A DNA stretch of 64,000 bases from Pseudodesulfovibrio pelocollis (GCF_030282845.1 NZ_JASTWE010000008.1:1-64000), one strand, 5' to 3'; shown: positions 7,422 to 14,581, counted from the stretch's first letter. The notes: generated by a model from the letters alone, not told the origin. Numbers and translations are program-made.

Positions 7422-7943
7422 CTATTTTTGCGTGGCGGTGTCCTCGGGTCGGTGATTGATGCCACAAGCGTTGCCGGTCGGGTAGTCACTCCGGGGCTCG
7501 TGCAGGTGGGGTTCGCGGGCATTGATGCTGTTGCCGTAGCCGCCGCGCTGCACATGGAGCGCTTGGTGCTGGCCCTTGAGACTCGCCAGGATAGCCTCGA
7601 TCTTGGCGAGGTCATCGGCTCCGACCATGGCCCGCTCAATAGTGGCGACCTGGGCGGCGATGGGGGTGTCGGGCAAGGGCGACGGACGCACCTCGGTCGA
7701 GTGTCCACTGATCGGCCCGGGCAAGCCGAGCATCTCTCCCCGTCCGGTGAGCAGCCAGAGGGGATTGATGTCGGGAAAGTTATCGAGAATTCGCTCAAGG
7801 TGTGTGGCCTTGAACTTGTCCTGCCTCTCTTCGCTGAAATACCCGTTGAACGTGTTTTGCTTCTCGCCCAGCAGCTTGGCTAGCTTCGCCCGGCTGCCGC
7901 ATTTTTTTTGGGCAAGCATATCAATGCGTTCGAAGAGTTTCAT
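7422..7943 (-). CDS. prophage repressor-like HTH protein
   Basis: 173 residues from the ATG at 7943. An N-terminal helix-turn-helix spans about residues 8-55 (I-D-M-L-A-Q, then S-R-A-K-L-A-K-L-L-G-E-K-Q-N-T-F-N-G-Y-F), followed by F-P-D-I-N-P-L-W-L-L-T-G-R-G-E-M-L, a phrase typical of CI-type repressors. I see no LexA-like Ser/Lys protease motifs in the C-terminal part, which is low complexity and histidine rich at the end. It is transcribed away from the cro-type gene, with an operator palindrome between them. Upstream in-frame ATGs exist, but the operator would then lie in the coding region. Confidence 0.78.
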   Translation of the reverse strand: MKLFERIDMLAQKKCGSRAKLAKLLGEKQNTFNGYFSEERQDKFKATHLERILDNFPDINPLWLLTGRGEMLGLPGPISGHSTEVRPSPLPDTPIAAQVATIERAMVGADDLAKIEAILASLKGQHQALHVQRGGYGNSINAREPHLHEPRSDYPTGNACGINHRPEDTATQK

Positions 7944-7975
7944 AACGAAAAAATCACTTGTGTCCGAAAATTTGA

Positions 7976-8003
7976 TTGACTCTTGATCGAAATTTCGATT
8001 AAT
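7976..8003 (+). promoter_or_regulatory. candidate rightward promoter of the genetic switch
   Basis: TTGACT and ATTAAT are spaced by 16 bases; the spacer and -10 box overlap the palindrome at 7983-8002. Binding there would block the promoter, as expected for a repressor-controlled early promoter serving the gene at 8065. Confidence 0.4.
7983..8002. promoter_or_regulatory. operator palindrome of the prophage switch
   Basis: A perfect 14-bp palindrome, ATCGAAATTTCGAT (7986-7999), extends to 18 of 20 matched positions as TTG...TAA. It lies between the divergent repressor and cro-type genes. A looser copy, CCGAAAATTTGAT, is about 20 bases to the left. The likely ligand is the repressor encoded at 7422-7943. 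Confidence 0.65.
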
Positions 8004-8064
8004 CCTTGCCATAACAGTTGACGCAATCCCGCAGGCGAACATTTAGCACAATGGTTTTCGTAGT

Positions 8065-8379
8065 ATGCCCAATGAATCCCGTCAAGGCCGCATTGCCGGA
8101 TGGCTGAAGATGAACGGCGCAACCGTGACCATGCTGGCCGGGCATCTGGGGCTTTCTGCCGCCCAGACCAGCCGCCATTGCAACGCGGCCGAGGTGCCCA
8201 CCGCCGTGCTGGCGGGCATGACCAGCTATGCGACCCCAACCGGCAAGCACATTCCGCGCGAGTTCCTGCCGCTGGGGCGGGACAAGTCGCCCGGACCGGC
8301 CAAGGGATGGATCGAGCGGCGGCTGGAAGCGGCCCGGCAGGGCGCGGCGGCTGCGAATGCGGCCACTAACGGGGTGTAG
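8065..8379 (+). CDS. Cro-type phage regulator
   Basis: 104 residues. Residues about 10-45 contain I-A-G-W-L-K-M-N-G-A-T-V-T-M-L-A-G-H-L-G-L-S, then A-A-Q-T-S-R-H-C, a helix-turn-helix pattern. The rest is basic and alanine-rich. It is divergent from the repressor across the operator, so it is the first gene of the early operon and the natural cro counterpart. It lacks a strong ribosome site just before the ATG (AGTATG context). Confidence 0.65.
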   Translation: MPNESRQGRIAGWLKMNGATVTMLAGHLGLSAAQTSRHCNAAEVPTAVLAGMTSYATPTGKHIPREFLPLGRDKSPGPAKGWIERRLEAARQGAAAANAATNGV

Positions 8380-8458
8380 CTGGACTGACCTGACCATGCT
8401 CCGCCCCATAGCACGGGGCGGCGCGCCTGACACGCGGTAAGATGCAAGGAGGAATACC

Positions 8459-8977
8459 GTGCCCAAGAACCTGAAAGACCCGAATTTTTACGACGAGCTG
8501 GGCGAGGCCCTGCACGATCTGGTCAAGTTCGCGCCGAGCGGGGCCACGGCCCGGCGCATCGCGGCCCTGACCAGCCTGCCTTACTCCACGCTGCTGAACG
8601 GATTGTCGCGCACCGAGTCCAACGCGGGGTGTCGGCTGCATCTGGATTCGCTGGAGGCGATTGTGGCTGCTGCCGGGGGCGAGGCGTTTGTGGCCGGGTA
8701 TTTTGCGGTCAAGGCCGGGGGTGTGTTTGTGCGGCTGCCCGAGGCCGGGGCGTGCCCGGATGGGGCACGGGCCAGGGTCATGCAGACCATGGCCGAGCTG
8801 GGCGCGCTGTGCCGCAGCTTTGAGCACGCCACCGCGCCCGACGGGCCAGGGGGCGAGGCCGTGACCGATGGGGAGCTGCGCAAGTTCCAGGCCCGGGCCA
8901 ACCGGATGATGAGCGCGGCCAAGGCCATGATCGTGGCCTGCGAGGGGGCGCTCAAGGCCAGCCAGGAGGAGGGATGA
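8459..8977 (+). CDS. phage regulatory protein, CII/CP76-like
   Basis: 172 residues with a GTG start after AAGGAGGA. The order of features, F-Y-D-E-L-G-E-A-L-H-D-L-V near the start, A-R-R-I-A-A-L-T-S-L-P-Y-S-T-L-L-N-G-L and a long C-terminal helix, resembles the CII-like regulators of P2-type phages (Phage_CP76). Those control lytic or lysogenic choice. It is second in the early operon and its stop overlaps the next ATG. Confidence 0.65.
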   Translation: MPKNLKDPNFYDELGEALHDLVKFAPSGATARRIAALTSLPYSTLLNGLSRTESNAGCRLHLDSLEAIVAAAGGEAFVAGYFAVKAGGVFVRLPEAGACPDGARARVMQTMAELGALCRSFEHATAPDGPGGEAVTDGELRKFQARANRMMSAAKAMIVACEGALKASQEEG

Positions 8978-9225
8978 CCGTGCATGACATGACCACGTCG
9001 ACCACGCCGATCACGCCGACCCTTGAGGACAGGCTTGAGCGCATCGAGGCCGAGCTTGAGGCCATGGTGCAGGAGTGCAAGTACGGCCGCATCGTGGTGC
9101 CCGAGATCGGGCGCATCTGCATGGCGCAGTTTTTTGCCAAGTCCGCCCTGGGCGACATGCGGCGGCGGCGGGAGATCCCGCTGGGCGGCCGCGACAGGAG
9201 CGTGCCGAGCGGGGACCGGGCGTAA
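8974..9225 (+). CDS. hypothetical early phage protein
   Basis: 83 residues, starting by ATGA overlap with the CII-like gene. The first 15 residues are threonine-rich, followed by an acidic helix (L-E-D-R-L-E-R-I-E-A-E-L-E-A-M) and then R-R-R-R-E-I-P-L-G-G-R-D-R-S near the end. It may act as a small DNA-associated adaptor. No family recognised. Confidence 0.55.
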   Translation: MTVHDMTTSTTPITPTLEDRLERIEAELEAMVQECKYGRIVVPEIGRICMAQFFAKSALGDMRRRREIPLGGRDRSVPSGDRA

Positions 9226-9252
9226 TTGACCGTTGAAAAAGTCAAAACATGG

Positions 9253-9374
9253 AGGCTGTTCAAAAATGGTGAGATGCTAGGCGCGAAAAAAGTTCAAGAC
9301 CGAAGCGTACTCCTGGTACGCGAGGGTTTGAGCTTTTTGAAGCAACGACGCAGATCGCCGATTTTCAACAGCCT
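9253..9374 (+). repeat. palindromic dispersed repeat, copy B
   Basis: Bounded by AGGCTGTTCAAAAATGG and a near-complementary TTTTCAACAGCCT end, with an inner stem GCGTAC-TCCTG-GTACGC flanked by AAAAAGTTCAA and TTTGAGCTTTTT. The transcript would fold into one long hairpin. It is the inverted partner of the repeat at 5671-5832 and sits exactly between two early genes, where it may act as an attenuator. Confidence 0.85.
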
Positions 9375-9397
9375 CCTAACAGGACAGGAGGAAGACG

Positions 9398-9817
9398 ATG
9401 CAGCGCGACAGGGAGACGGATGAGGCTGTGGTGGGCCGTTTTGAGGGGGCCATGGGGCGGATCAGGCAGGTGTTTGGGGTGCGCACGCAGGTGGAACTGG
9501 CCGAGCGGCTCGGGGTGCGCCAATCGTCCGTGTCTGACGCCAAGCGGCGGTGCTCGATACCGGCCGAGTGGCTGCTGACCATCTGGCGGGCCACCGGGGC
9601 CTCGCCGGACTGGATCATGGAGGGGGACGCGTGCGGGCATCGCTACGCCGTGGCCTCCACCGAGCCGGGCCAGCCGATCAACGCCGTGGCCCTGCGCCGG
9701 GAGATCGAGGCCGAAGTGCGGGCCGAGCTGGACACCCTGACCATGGACCAGCTCATTGAGCGGCTGCAGGACAAGCGGCCTGACATCGAGATCCGCATCC
9801 CGGCCAGGACGGCCTAG
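9398..9817 (+). CDS. HTH protein, CI-repressor N-terminal type
   Basis: 139 residues. Residues about 12-70 match CI-type N-terminal domains: R-I-R-Q-V-F-G-V-R-T-Q-V-E-L-A-E-R-L-G-V, R-Q-S-S-V-S-D-A-K-R-R, then P-A-E-W-L-L and P-D-W-I. The end is a helix (D-T-L-T-M-D-Q-L-I-E-R-L-Q). Ribosome site AGGAGGA. It is a second repressor-like HTH gene in this prophage, on the early strand, so it probably tunes early expression rather than maintaining lysogeny. Confidence 0.7.
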   Translation: MQRDRETDEAVVGRFEGAMGRIRQVFGVRTQVELAERLGVRQSSVSDAKRRCSIPAEWLLTIWRATGASPDWIMEGDACGHRYAVASTEPGQPINAVALRREIEAEVRAELDTLTMDQLIERLQDKRPDIEIRIPARTA

Positions 9818-9826
9818 GGGGCTGGT

Positions 9827-9916
9827 ATGGCGTGGGAAATGGGCATGGTCATCGGGCTGGCCGTGGTGGTGTGCCTGCTGATCCGGGCGTGCGAGAAGGG
9901 ATGGAGGAAGCCGTGA
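9827..9916 (+). CDS. 29-residue membrane peptide
   Basis: Short frame ATG...TGA coding for a peptide that starts M-A-W-E-M-G-M-V and continues with ten hydrophobic residues and a basic end (A-C-E-K-G-W-R-K-P). GGGGGCTGGT lies upstream. Its stop overlaps the next start as TGATG, which supports translation. A single membrane helix with a cytosolic basic tail is likely. Function unknown. Confidence 0.45.
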   Translation: MAWEMGMVIGLAVVVCLLIRACEKGWRKP

Positions 9917-10407
9917 TGCAGGATATTCGAGCCATGCGGCGGGAGCGGGTGGCCGAGGTGATCCGGCGGTTGTTGCCGGAAAATCCCGAGAGCGTCCTGG
10001 GCCGGGACATCATGGCCGTGGTCGACCACGGGCTGCCGGTGAACGCGCAGTTCGTGTCTGCGGCGATGCTCAACCGGTATCTGGCGTGGCTTGGGCTGAC
10101 GCGGGTGGAGTGCGGGCGGATGGTGGCCTGGGCCGTGGACGGCGCGATGCTGGAACTGCTCAAGGCCGGGCTCGCGCCCGGGGGCGGGCCAGCTGGGAGC
10201 GGGCCAGCTGGGAGCGGGCCAGCCGTGACCGAGGTTGCGGCGACCGGGGCTGCGGCGGTGGAAAATCCGGAGCCGGACGGGCCGGAGAGGGCCGACGTGC
10301 CTTGCGCGCCGTGCAGGCCTGCCGCGCAGGGCCATGAACGGGGATTTCTCGACGACGAGTTCGAGCCGGTGGGAGACTCCATCTTCAACCAGGGAGCGTA
10401 CCTATGA
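9916..10407 (+). CDS. hypothetical early phage protein with short tandem repeat
   Basis: 163 residues from the ATG at 9916, whose first base is the last base of the preceding stop; GGAGGAAG is in the right place upstream. The N-terminal half has helices (M-R-R-E-R-V-A-E-V-I-R-R-L-L and L-N-R-Y-L-A-W-L-G-L). The middle is a low-complexity linker containing G-P-A-G-S repeated, and the end is acidic (F-L-D-D-E-F-E-P-V-G-D). Could be a two-domain adaptor. No family recognised. Confidence 0.55.
   Translation: MQDIRAMRRERVAEVIRRLLPENPESVLGRDIMAVVDHGLPVNAQFVSAAMLNRYLAWLGLTRVECGRMVAWAVDGAMLELLKAGLAPGGGPAGSGPAGSGPAVTEVAATGAAAVENPEPDGPERADVPCAPCRPAAQGHERGFLDDEFEPVGDSIFNQGAYL
10186..10224 (+). repeat. 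15-bp tandem repeat, 2.6 copies
   Basis: GGGCCAGCTGGGAGC is present twice without change and then partly a third time. It encodes G-P-A-G-S units in a linker of the surrounding gene. Slippage there would change linker length in frame, since the unit is five codons. Confidence 0.9.
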
Positions 10408-10610
10408 TCGGCATCACACCACCCACGGTGCGGGAGCGGCGGCCAGGGCCGGGCAACCACAAGCTGCCCCTGCGCTGCACGGACGAGGGGTGCCCCTCGC
10501 GCCGGGAGTGCAAGCGGCCGGGGTTTGCGGGCGAGCCGCACGATTTCAAGCACAACCGGGGCGAGGGCGCGATCTGCGCCTACTTTGTGAGCCGGGAGGG
10601 GGAGGCGTGA
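10404..10610 (+). CDS. small cysteine-containing phage protein
   Basis: 68 residues, overlapping the previous gene by 4 bases. Four cysteines occur as C-T-D-E-G-C, R-R-E-C-K-R and I-C-A-Y-F; with a histidine in P-H-D-F-K-H they could hold zinc or an iron-sulfur cluster. Its end overlaps the next gene in the same style. Function unknown. Confidence 0.5.
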   Translation: MIGITPPTVRERRPGPGNHKLPLRCTDEGCPSRRECKRPGFAGEPHDFKHNRGEGAICAYFVSREGEA

Positions 10611-10816
10611 GCGGGCGTGACAGAAAGAGCCGCGACCTGGGGCCGGACCGGGCGCGCTGCGCGGACTACGACTGCCCGGCCTGGGAGGCCGGGTGCGCGC
10701 GGGCCGAGACCCAGCTGGGGCTGGGCCGCTACTGCTGGCTGCCCCTGACCCGGCCCAGGGGGGCCAAGGAGTGCAGGCGGCGGATTGATCCGGTGACGCT
10801 CAAGGAAGGGAGGTAG
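10607..10816 (+). CDS. small cysteine-rich phage protein
   Basis: 69 residues with a GTG start that overlaps the stop of the previous gene. Five cysteines: C-A-D-Y-D-C, E-A-G-C-A-R, R-Y-C-W-L and K-E-C-R-R. A metal-binding fold is likely. The tight overlap and similar cysteine pattern suggest it works with the preceding protein. No family recognised. Confidence 0.5.
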   Translation: MSGRDRKSRDLGPDRARCADYDCPAWEAGCARAETQLGLGRYCWLPLTRPRGAKECRRRIDPVTLKEGR

Positions 10817-10818
10817 GC

Positions 10819-11007
10819 ATGGCGAGGACGGTGCATGAGGCGGCAAAGGCGTTCATGGAGGAGGTTCTCTGGCGGGCCGAGATCGCGCCGGTGCTGCGCA
10901 GGTTGGGCGTGCGCACGGATCGCGCTGTGGAGGGGCCGAGGCGGGGCAAGGGCGGCGGTTTGACGGGTGCGGAGCGGCGTGCGCTGGACGGGAGGGACGG
11001 GCGATGA
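10819..11007 (+). CDS. hypothetical early phage protein
   Basis: 62 residues behind a strong AAGGGAGG ribosome site. The first half is a helix (H-E-A-A-K-A-F-M-E-E-V-L-W-R-A-E-I-A), the second half is basic and glycine-rich (G-P-R-R-G-K-G-G-G). May bind nucleic acid. No family recognised. Confidence 0.5.
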   Translation: MARTVHEAAKAFMEEVLWRAEIAPVLRRLGVRTDRAVEGPRRGKGGGLTGAERRALDGRDGR

Positions 11008-11255
11008 GCTTGGTACCGAGTGGCTGCGCTTTGTTTGACGCCAGGAAGTGCCCGATAGACCACACTGGGCAGGGCTTCACTGCCATCTGCGCGGCGGTGG
11101 CCTGTGCTGGCAAGGTGCTGGAGTCCGAGATTGCGACCCTCAAGGCCAAGCTGGCCGAGGCCAACGCCATCAAGGACGAGCTGGGCCGCGCGGTCAGGGT
11201 CATGCAGGAGACGATCAACGGGCGGTTTGTGAAGGGGGTGGGTGATGCCGAGTAA
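11004..11255 (+). CDS. hypothetical phage protein with coiled coil
   Basis: 83 residues; ATG overlaps the preceding TGA. Three or four cysteines in the first 35 residues, then a helix from about residue 38 with heptad-like leucines (V-L-E-S-E-I-A-T-L-K-A-K-L-A-E-A). It overlaps the next gene by about 11 bases. No family recognised. Confidence 0.5.
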   Translation: MSLVPSGCALFDARKCPIDHTGQGFTAICAAVACAGKVLESEIATLKAKLAEANAIKDELGRAVRVMQETINGRFVKGVGDAE

Positions 11256-12189
11256 AATACAATGGACTGGCCGCACCTGGAACCCGATGGTCGGGTGTTC
11301 CAAAATTTCCCCGGCGTGTGACCATTGCTACGCCGAACGCATGGCCTTCCGGCTGGCGCACAATCCCAAGGCTCCCATTGCGTATCGGGTCGTCACCGAC
11401 GCCGGAACGTGGAACGGCCAGACAGCCCTGGTCGAGTCGGTACTGGCGACTCCGCTGCGCTGGCGCAAGCCGTGCCGGGTGTTTGTGGGGTCCATGACGG
11501 ACCTGTTCCATCCGACCGTGCCGGACGAGTGGCTGGACCGGGTGTTTGCGGTCATGGCCCTGACGCCGCACATCACCTATCAGGTGCTGACCAAGAGGCC
11601 GGAGCGGATGCGCCGCTATATGGAGGGCTGCCAGAGAGGGGCTTCCGACATTGGCGGCGAGTTCCCATGGCCCAACCTGTGGCTGGGCGTCACAGCCGAG
11701 AATCAGGCCAGGGCCGAGGAGCGTATCCCTGTGCTGCTCGATACCCCGGCGGCGGTCCGGTTCGTGAGCGTGGAGCCGATGCTTGGGGCGGTGGACCTGC
11801 GGGAATATATCAAGGGCGAGCGTTGGTTCACATCCGATTCCCCAATGTATCGGTGGCTCGATTGGGTCATCTGCGGCGGCGAATCCGGCCCAGGGGCGCG
11901 GCCCATGCACCCGGAGTGGGCGCGGGGGCTGCGCGACCAGTGCCAGGAGGCCGGGGTGCCGTTCTTTTTCAAGCAGTGGGGCGAGTGGGGCGGCCTGCCC
12001 TACCGACTCATGGCTGAAAAATGCGTGGCCGTCACACTCGATGGACAGACATATAGCCCGGATGCGGCGGCATTCAACGGCGAATCGCTGCCCGATGGGG
12101 CTGTCATTCGCTGCCGTGTCGGCAAGAAGGCGGCTGGCCGCCTGCTGGACGGGCGGGAGTGGAACGAGTTTCCGGGGGTGCGCGTCTGA
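11245..12189 (+). CDS. phage Gp37/Gp68-family (DUF5131) protein, three-Cys motif
   Basis: 314 residues from the ATG at 11245 (a GTG one codon earlier at 11242 is also possible). The family signature is present: I-Q-W-T-G-R-T-W-N-P near the start, then C-S-K-I-S-P-A-C-D-H-C-Y-A-E, a three-cysteine cluster (C-x6-C-x2-C). Later come G-S-M-T-D-L-F-H, V-L-T-K-R-P-E-R, W-L-G-V-T-A-E and C-G-G-E-S-G-P-G-A-R-P. The fold is thought to be TIM-barrel-like and related to radical SAM proteins, but the spacing differs from the usual C-x3-C-x2-C. It overlaps the methyltransferase by one base, so the two are co-translated. Substrate unknown. Confidence 0.85.
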   Translation: MPSKIQWTGRTWNPMVGCSKISPACDHCYAERMAFRLAHNPKAPIAYRVVTDAGTWNGQTALVESVLATPLRWRKPCRVFVGSMTDLFHPTVPDEWLDRVFAVMALTPHITYQVLTKRPERMRRYMEGCQRGASDIGGEFPWPNLWLGVTAENQARAEERIPVLLDTPAAVRFVSVEPMLGAVDLREYIKGERWFTSDSPMYRWLDWVICGGESGPGARPMHPEWARGLRDQCQEAGVPFFFKQWGEWGGLPYRLMAEKCVAVTLDGQTYSPDAAAFNGESLPDGAVIRCRVGKKAAGRLLDGREWNEFPGVRV

Positions 12190-14096
12190 TGCGTAGCCTC
12201 TTCGACATCACCGGCTCCGCGTCCGGCGACGAGATCGTGGTGGACCTGTTCGCGGGCGGCGGCGGGGCCAGCGAGGGCATCCGCATGGCGCTGGGGCGCG
12301 ACCCCGAAGCGGCGGTGAATCACAACCCGCTGGCCGTGGCCATGCATGCGGCCAATCACCCGGGCACCGTCCATTTCACGGACGACGTGTGGGCCGTGTC
12401 GCCCTCATGGGTGACGCAGGGCCGCAAGGTTGGTCTGCTGTGGGCCTCGCCCGACTGCACCCACTTCAGTAAGGCCAAGGGCGGCGCACCGGTGCGCAAC
12501 GACCGCATCCGCTCCCTGGCCATGGTCCTGGTGGACAAGTGGATACCAGAGGTGCGCCCGAGGATCATCATCATGGAGAACGTGGAGGAGATGACCACCT
12601 GGGGGCCGCTGGACTGCCGGGGGCGGATCATCGACGCGGCCAAGGGCGACACGTTCCGGGCGTTCATCCGGCGGATTCGCCGGGCCGGGTATGCGGTGGA
12701 GTGGCGCGAGCTGCGCGCCTGCGACTATGGCGCGCCCACCATCCGCAAGCGGCTGTTCCTCATTGCCCGGTGCGACGGCCAGCCCATTGTCTGGCCCGCG
12801 CCGACCCATGGCGACCCCAAGAGCGAGGCCGTGCAGGCTGGCGAGCTGCTGCCATGGCGCACGGCTGCCGAGTGCATTGACTGGTCCATCCCCTGCCCGT
12901 CGATTTTCGACACGTCCGAGGAGATCAAGGCCAAGCATGGCATCAACGCCAAGCGGCCTCTGGCCGAGAAAACGCTCAAGAGGATCGCCGAGGGCATCCG
13001 GCGATATGTGCTGGAGGCCGAGCGGCCGTTCGTGGTCAACCTGACCCACGGTGTGCGCCTGGAGGACGTGGCCGAGCCCATGCGGACCGTGACCGGGGCG
13101 CACCGTGGCGAAAAGGCCGTGGTCACGCCCTGCATTTCAAGCCCAGCACATTCCACCTCAACTGGTCGATCAAAATACGTTTGGGGCCCTCTTGAGCCGT
13201 TGAGGACCGTGACCGGAGGGGGTGGGTTCACCTTGGTGTCGCCGATGCTGGAGGCCCACTACGGCGGCGATGGGGCCCGGGCCATGCGCTTGCCGGACAT
13301 CCAGGAGCCGCTGCGGACCATGAGCACCGAGAACCGGTTTGGACTGGTTTCCCCAACCCTGATCCAGACCGGCTATGGAGAGCGCGAGGGGCAGGCCCCG
13401 CGCGTGCCCGGCCTGGACAAACCGCTCGGCACTGCCGTGGCTGGAGGGGTCAAGCATGCGGTTGTTTCGGCCTTCCTTGCCAAACACTTCACGGGCGTGG
13501 TGGGCGCGCCCGTGACGGCCCCGGCTCCCACGGTCACCACAGTGGACCACAATGCGCTGGTGGCGGCCAGTTTGAGCGCCTTCTATGGCAAGAGCGTCGG
13601 ACAGGAGGCCGGAGAGCCGTCCCTGACCGTGACAAGCAAGGAGCGCCACGCCCTGGTGGCCTCCAACTTGGTCAAGCTGCGCGGCGACAACGTGGGCCAA
13701 CCGAGCGACCAACCCCTGGCGACCGTTTCCGCCGGCGGGACGCACCATGCCGAGGTGCGGGCGTTCCTGATGAAGTATTACAGCGAGGGCGGGCAGGATC
13801 AGGCCGCGAGCGATCCTATGCACACGCTGACCACCAAGGCGCGCATGGGCCTCGTGACCGTGGCGGGCCAGGAGTACTACATCGCCGACATCGGGATGCG
13901 CATGCTCCAGCCGCGCGAGTTGTTCCGCGCCCAGGGCTTCCCGGACTCGTACATCATTGACCGGGGCGCGGACGGCAGGCCCATGACCAAGACCGATCAG
14001 GTGCGCATGTGCGGCAATTCGGTCTGCCCGCCCATGGCCGCCGCCCTGGTGGCCGCCAACGTGGCGCTCAGAGTGGCCGGGGAGGTGGCGGCGTGA
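12189..14096 (+). CDS. DNA cytosine-5 methyltransferase with repeat-built recognition region
   Basis: 635 residues from the ATG that overlaps the preceding stop. Motif I is F-A-G-G-G-G at 21-26, the catalytic motif IV is S-P-D-C-T-H-F-S with Cys90 (in place of the usual P-C-Q), motif VI is E-N-V at 130-132, and motif VIII-like Q-x-R is replaced by I-R-K-R-L-F. The C-terminal part has P-R-E-L-F-R-A-Q-G-F-P and the closing C-G-N-S-V-C-P-P. Between residues about 297 and 560 sits an array of eight degenerate repeats that replaces a standard target-recognition domain. It transfers methyl groups from SAM to cytosine in DNA, likely to protect phage DNA from host restriction. The start is chosen by overlap. 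Confidence 0.88.
   Translation: MRSLFDITGSASGDEIVVDLFAGGGGASEGIRMALGRDPEAAVNHNPLAVAMHAANHPGTVHFTDDVWAVSPSWVTQGRKVGLLWASPDCTHFSKAKGGAPVRNDRIRSLAMVLVDKWIPEVRPRIIIMENVEEMTTWGPLDCRGRIIDAAKGDTFRAFIRRIRRAGYAVEWRELRACDYGAPTIRKRLFLIARCDGQPIVWPAPTHGDPKSEAVQAGELLPWRTAAECIDWSIPCPSIFDTSEEIKAKHGINAKRPLAEKTLKRIAEGIRRYVLEAERPFVVNLTHGVRLEDVAEPMRTVTGAHRGEKAVVTPCISSPAHSTSTGRSKYVWGPLEPLRTVTGGGGFTLVSPMLEAHYGGDGARAMRLPDIQEPLRTMSTENRFGLVSPTLIQTGYGEREGQAPRVPGLDKPLGTAVAGGVKHAVVSAFLAKHFTGVVGAPVTAPAPTVTTVDHNALVAASLSAFYGKSVGQEAGEPSLTVTSKERHALVASNLVKLRGDNVGQPSDQPLATVSAGGTHHAEVRAFLMKYYSEGGQDQAASDPMHTLTTKARMGLVTVAGQEYYIADIGMRMLQPRELFRAQGFPDSYIIDRGADGRPMTKTDQVRMCGNSVCPPMAAALVAANVALRVAGEVAA
13077..13862 (+). repeat. coding repeat array in the methyltransferase
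   Basis: Eight units of roughly 31-39 residues start at about residues 297, 336, 373, 411, 446, 477, 508 and 543. Each opens with P-x-x-T-V-T or a variant, and most continue with x-L-V-S-P-x-L or a V-x-A-F-L strand and an aromatic-glycine pair (Y-G). The units have diverged at DNA level, so this is old duplication with drift rather than recent copying. Confidence 0.8.
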
Positions 14097-14581
14097 GCGA
14101 CATTTACACCGATCTCCACGCCAACCCCTGGGGGCTGTACCGGATCGACGGCACTGGCCCATACAACGGCCATTTCTGGCCCATGCGGGACGACGAGTAC
14201 CGGGCATACGAGGACTTGGACGACCGGCGGATCGAGCACCTTCAGGACCGCTTGAAGCGGGTGTGGATCGTCGGGCTGCAGGATGGCCGGTGGATGTCTC
14301 AGGGGCACATCTACAAGGAGCAATTTTTCGCCACACGCGAGGCGGCGCTGCGGTCCGCCGTAGCCCGCTATCTCCGGCTTCTGCGGTACGCGAACCGCAA
14401 GTGGGAGGAATCAGGCGACGCGTACACGCGCAGGATTCCGGACGACCTGTTCGAGAAGCTGGTGGAGTGGGCCTTTTCGATCATTGGGCGGGTCGCGCCA
14501 GCTGCGCGGGCGTCTGGGCGGGTGGAGCAGCTAGTGGTGCCGACCGAGTGGAGAAACCTTCCGCTGATGAGGGGGATGTGA
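14093..14581 (+). CDS. hypothetical early phage protein
   Basis: 162 residues with a GTG start that overlaps the methyltransferase stop; GGGGAGG is upstream. Aromatic and charged residues dominate (G-H-F-W-P-M-R-D-D-E-Y-R-A-Y). There are no cysteine clusters or membrane segments. A helical middle part contains T-R-E-A-A-L-R-S-A-V-A-R-Y-L-R. I do not recognise a family; co-translation with the methyltransferase suggests a related role. Confidence 0.55.
   Translation: MSDIYTDLHANPWGLYRIDGTGPYNGHFWPMRDDEYRAYEDLDDRRIEHLQDRLKRVWIVGLQDGRWMSQGHIYKEQFFATREAALRSAVARYLRLLRYANRKWEESGDAYTRRIPDDLFEKLVEWAFSIIGRVAPAARASGRVEQLVVPTEWRNLPLMRGM

Noticed and set aside
5671-9374. The repeat pair as ends of a composite transposon
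   Set aside because: No transposase lies between them, the enclosed genes are part of the phage switch, and no target-site duplication flanking the pair is visible.
13170-14336. A 388-codon minus-strand frame opposite the methyltransferase
   Set aside because: It is antisense to a gene with clear motifs and has no ribosome site.
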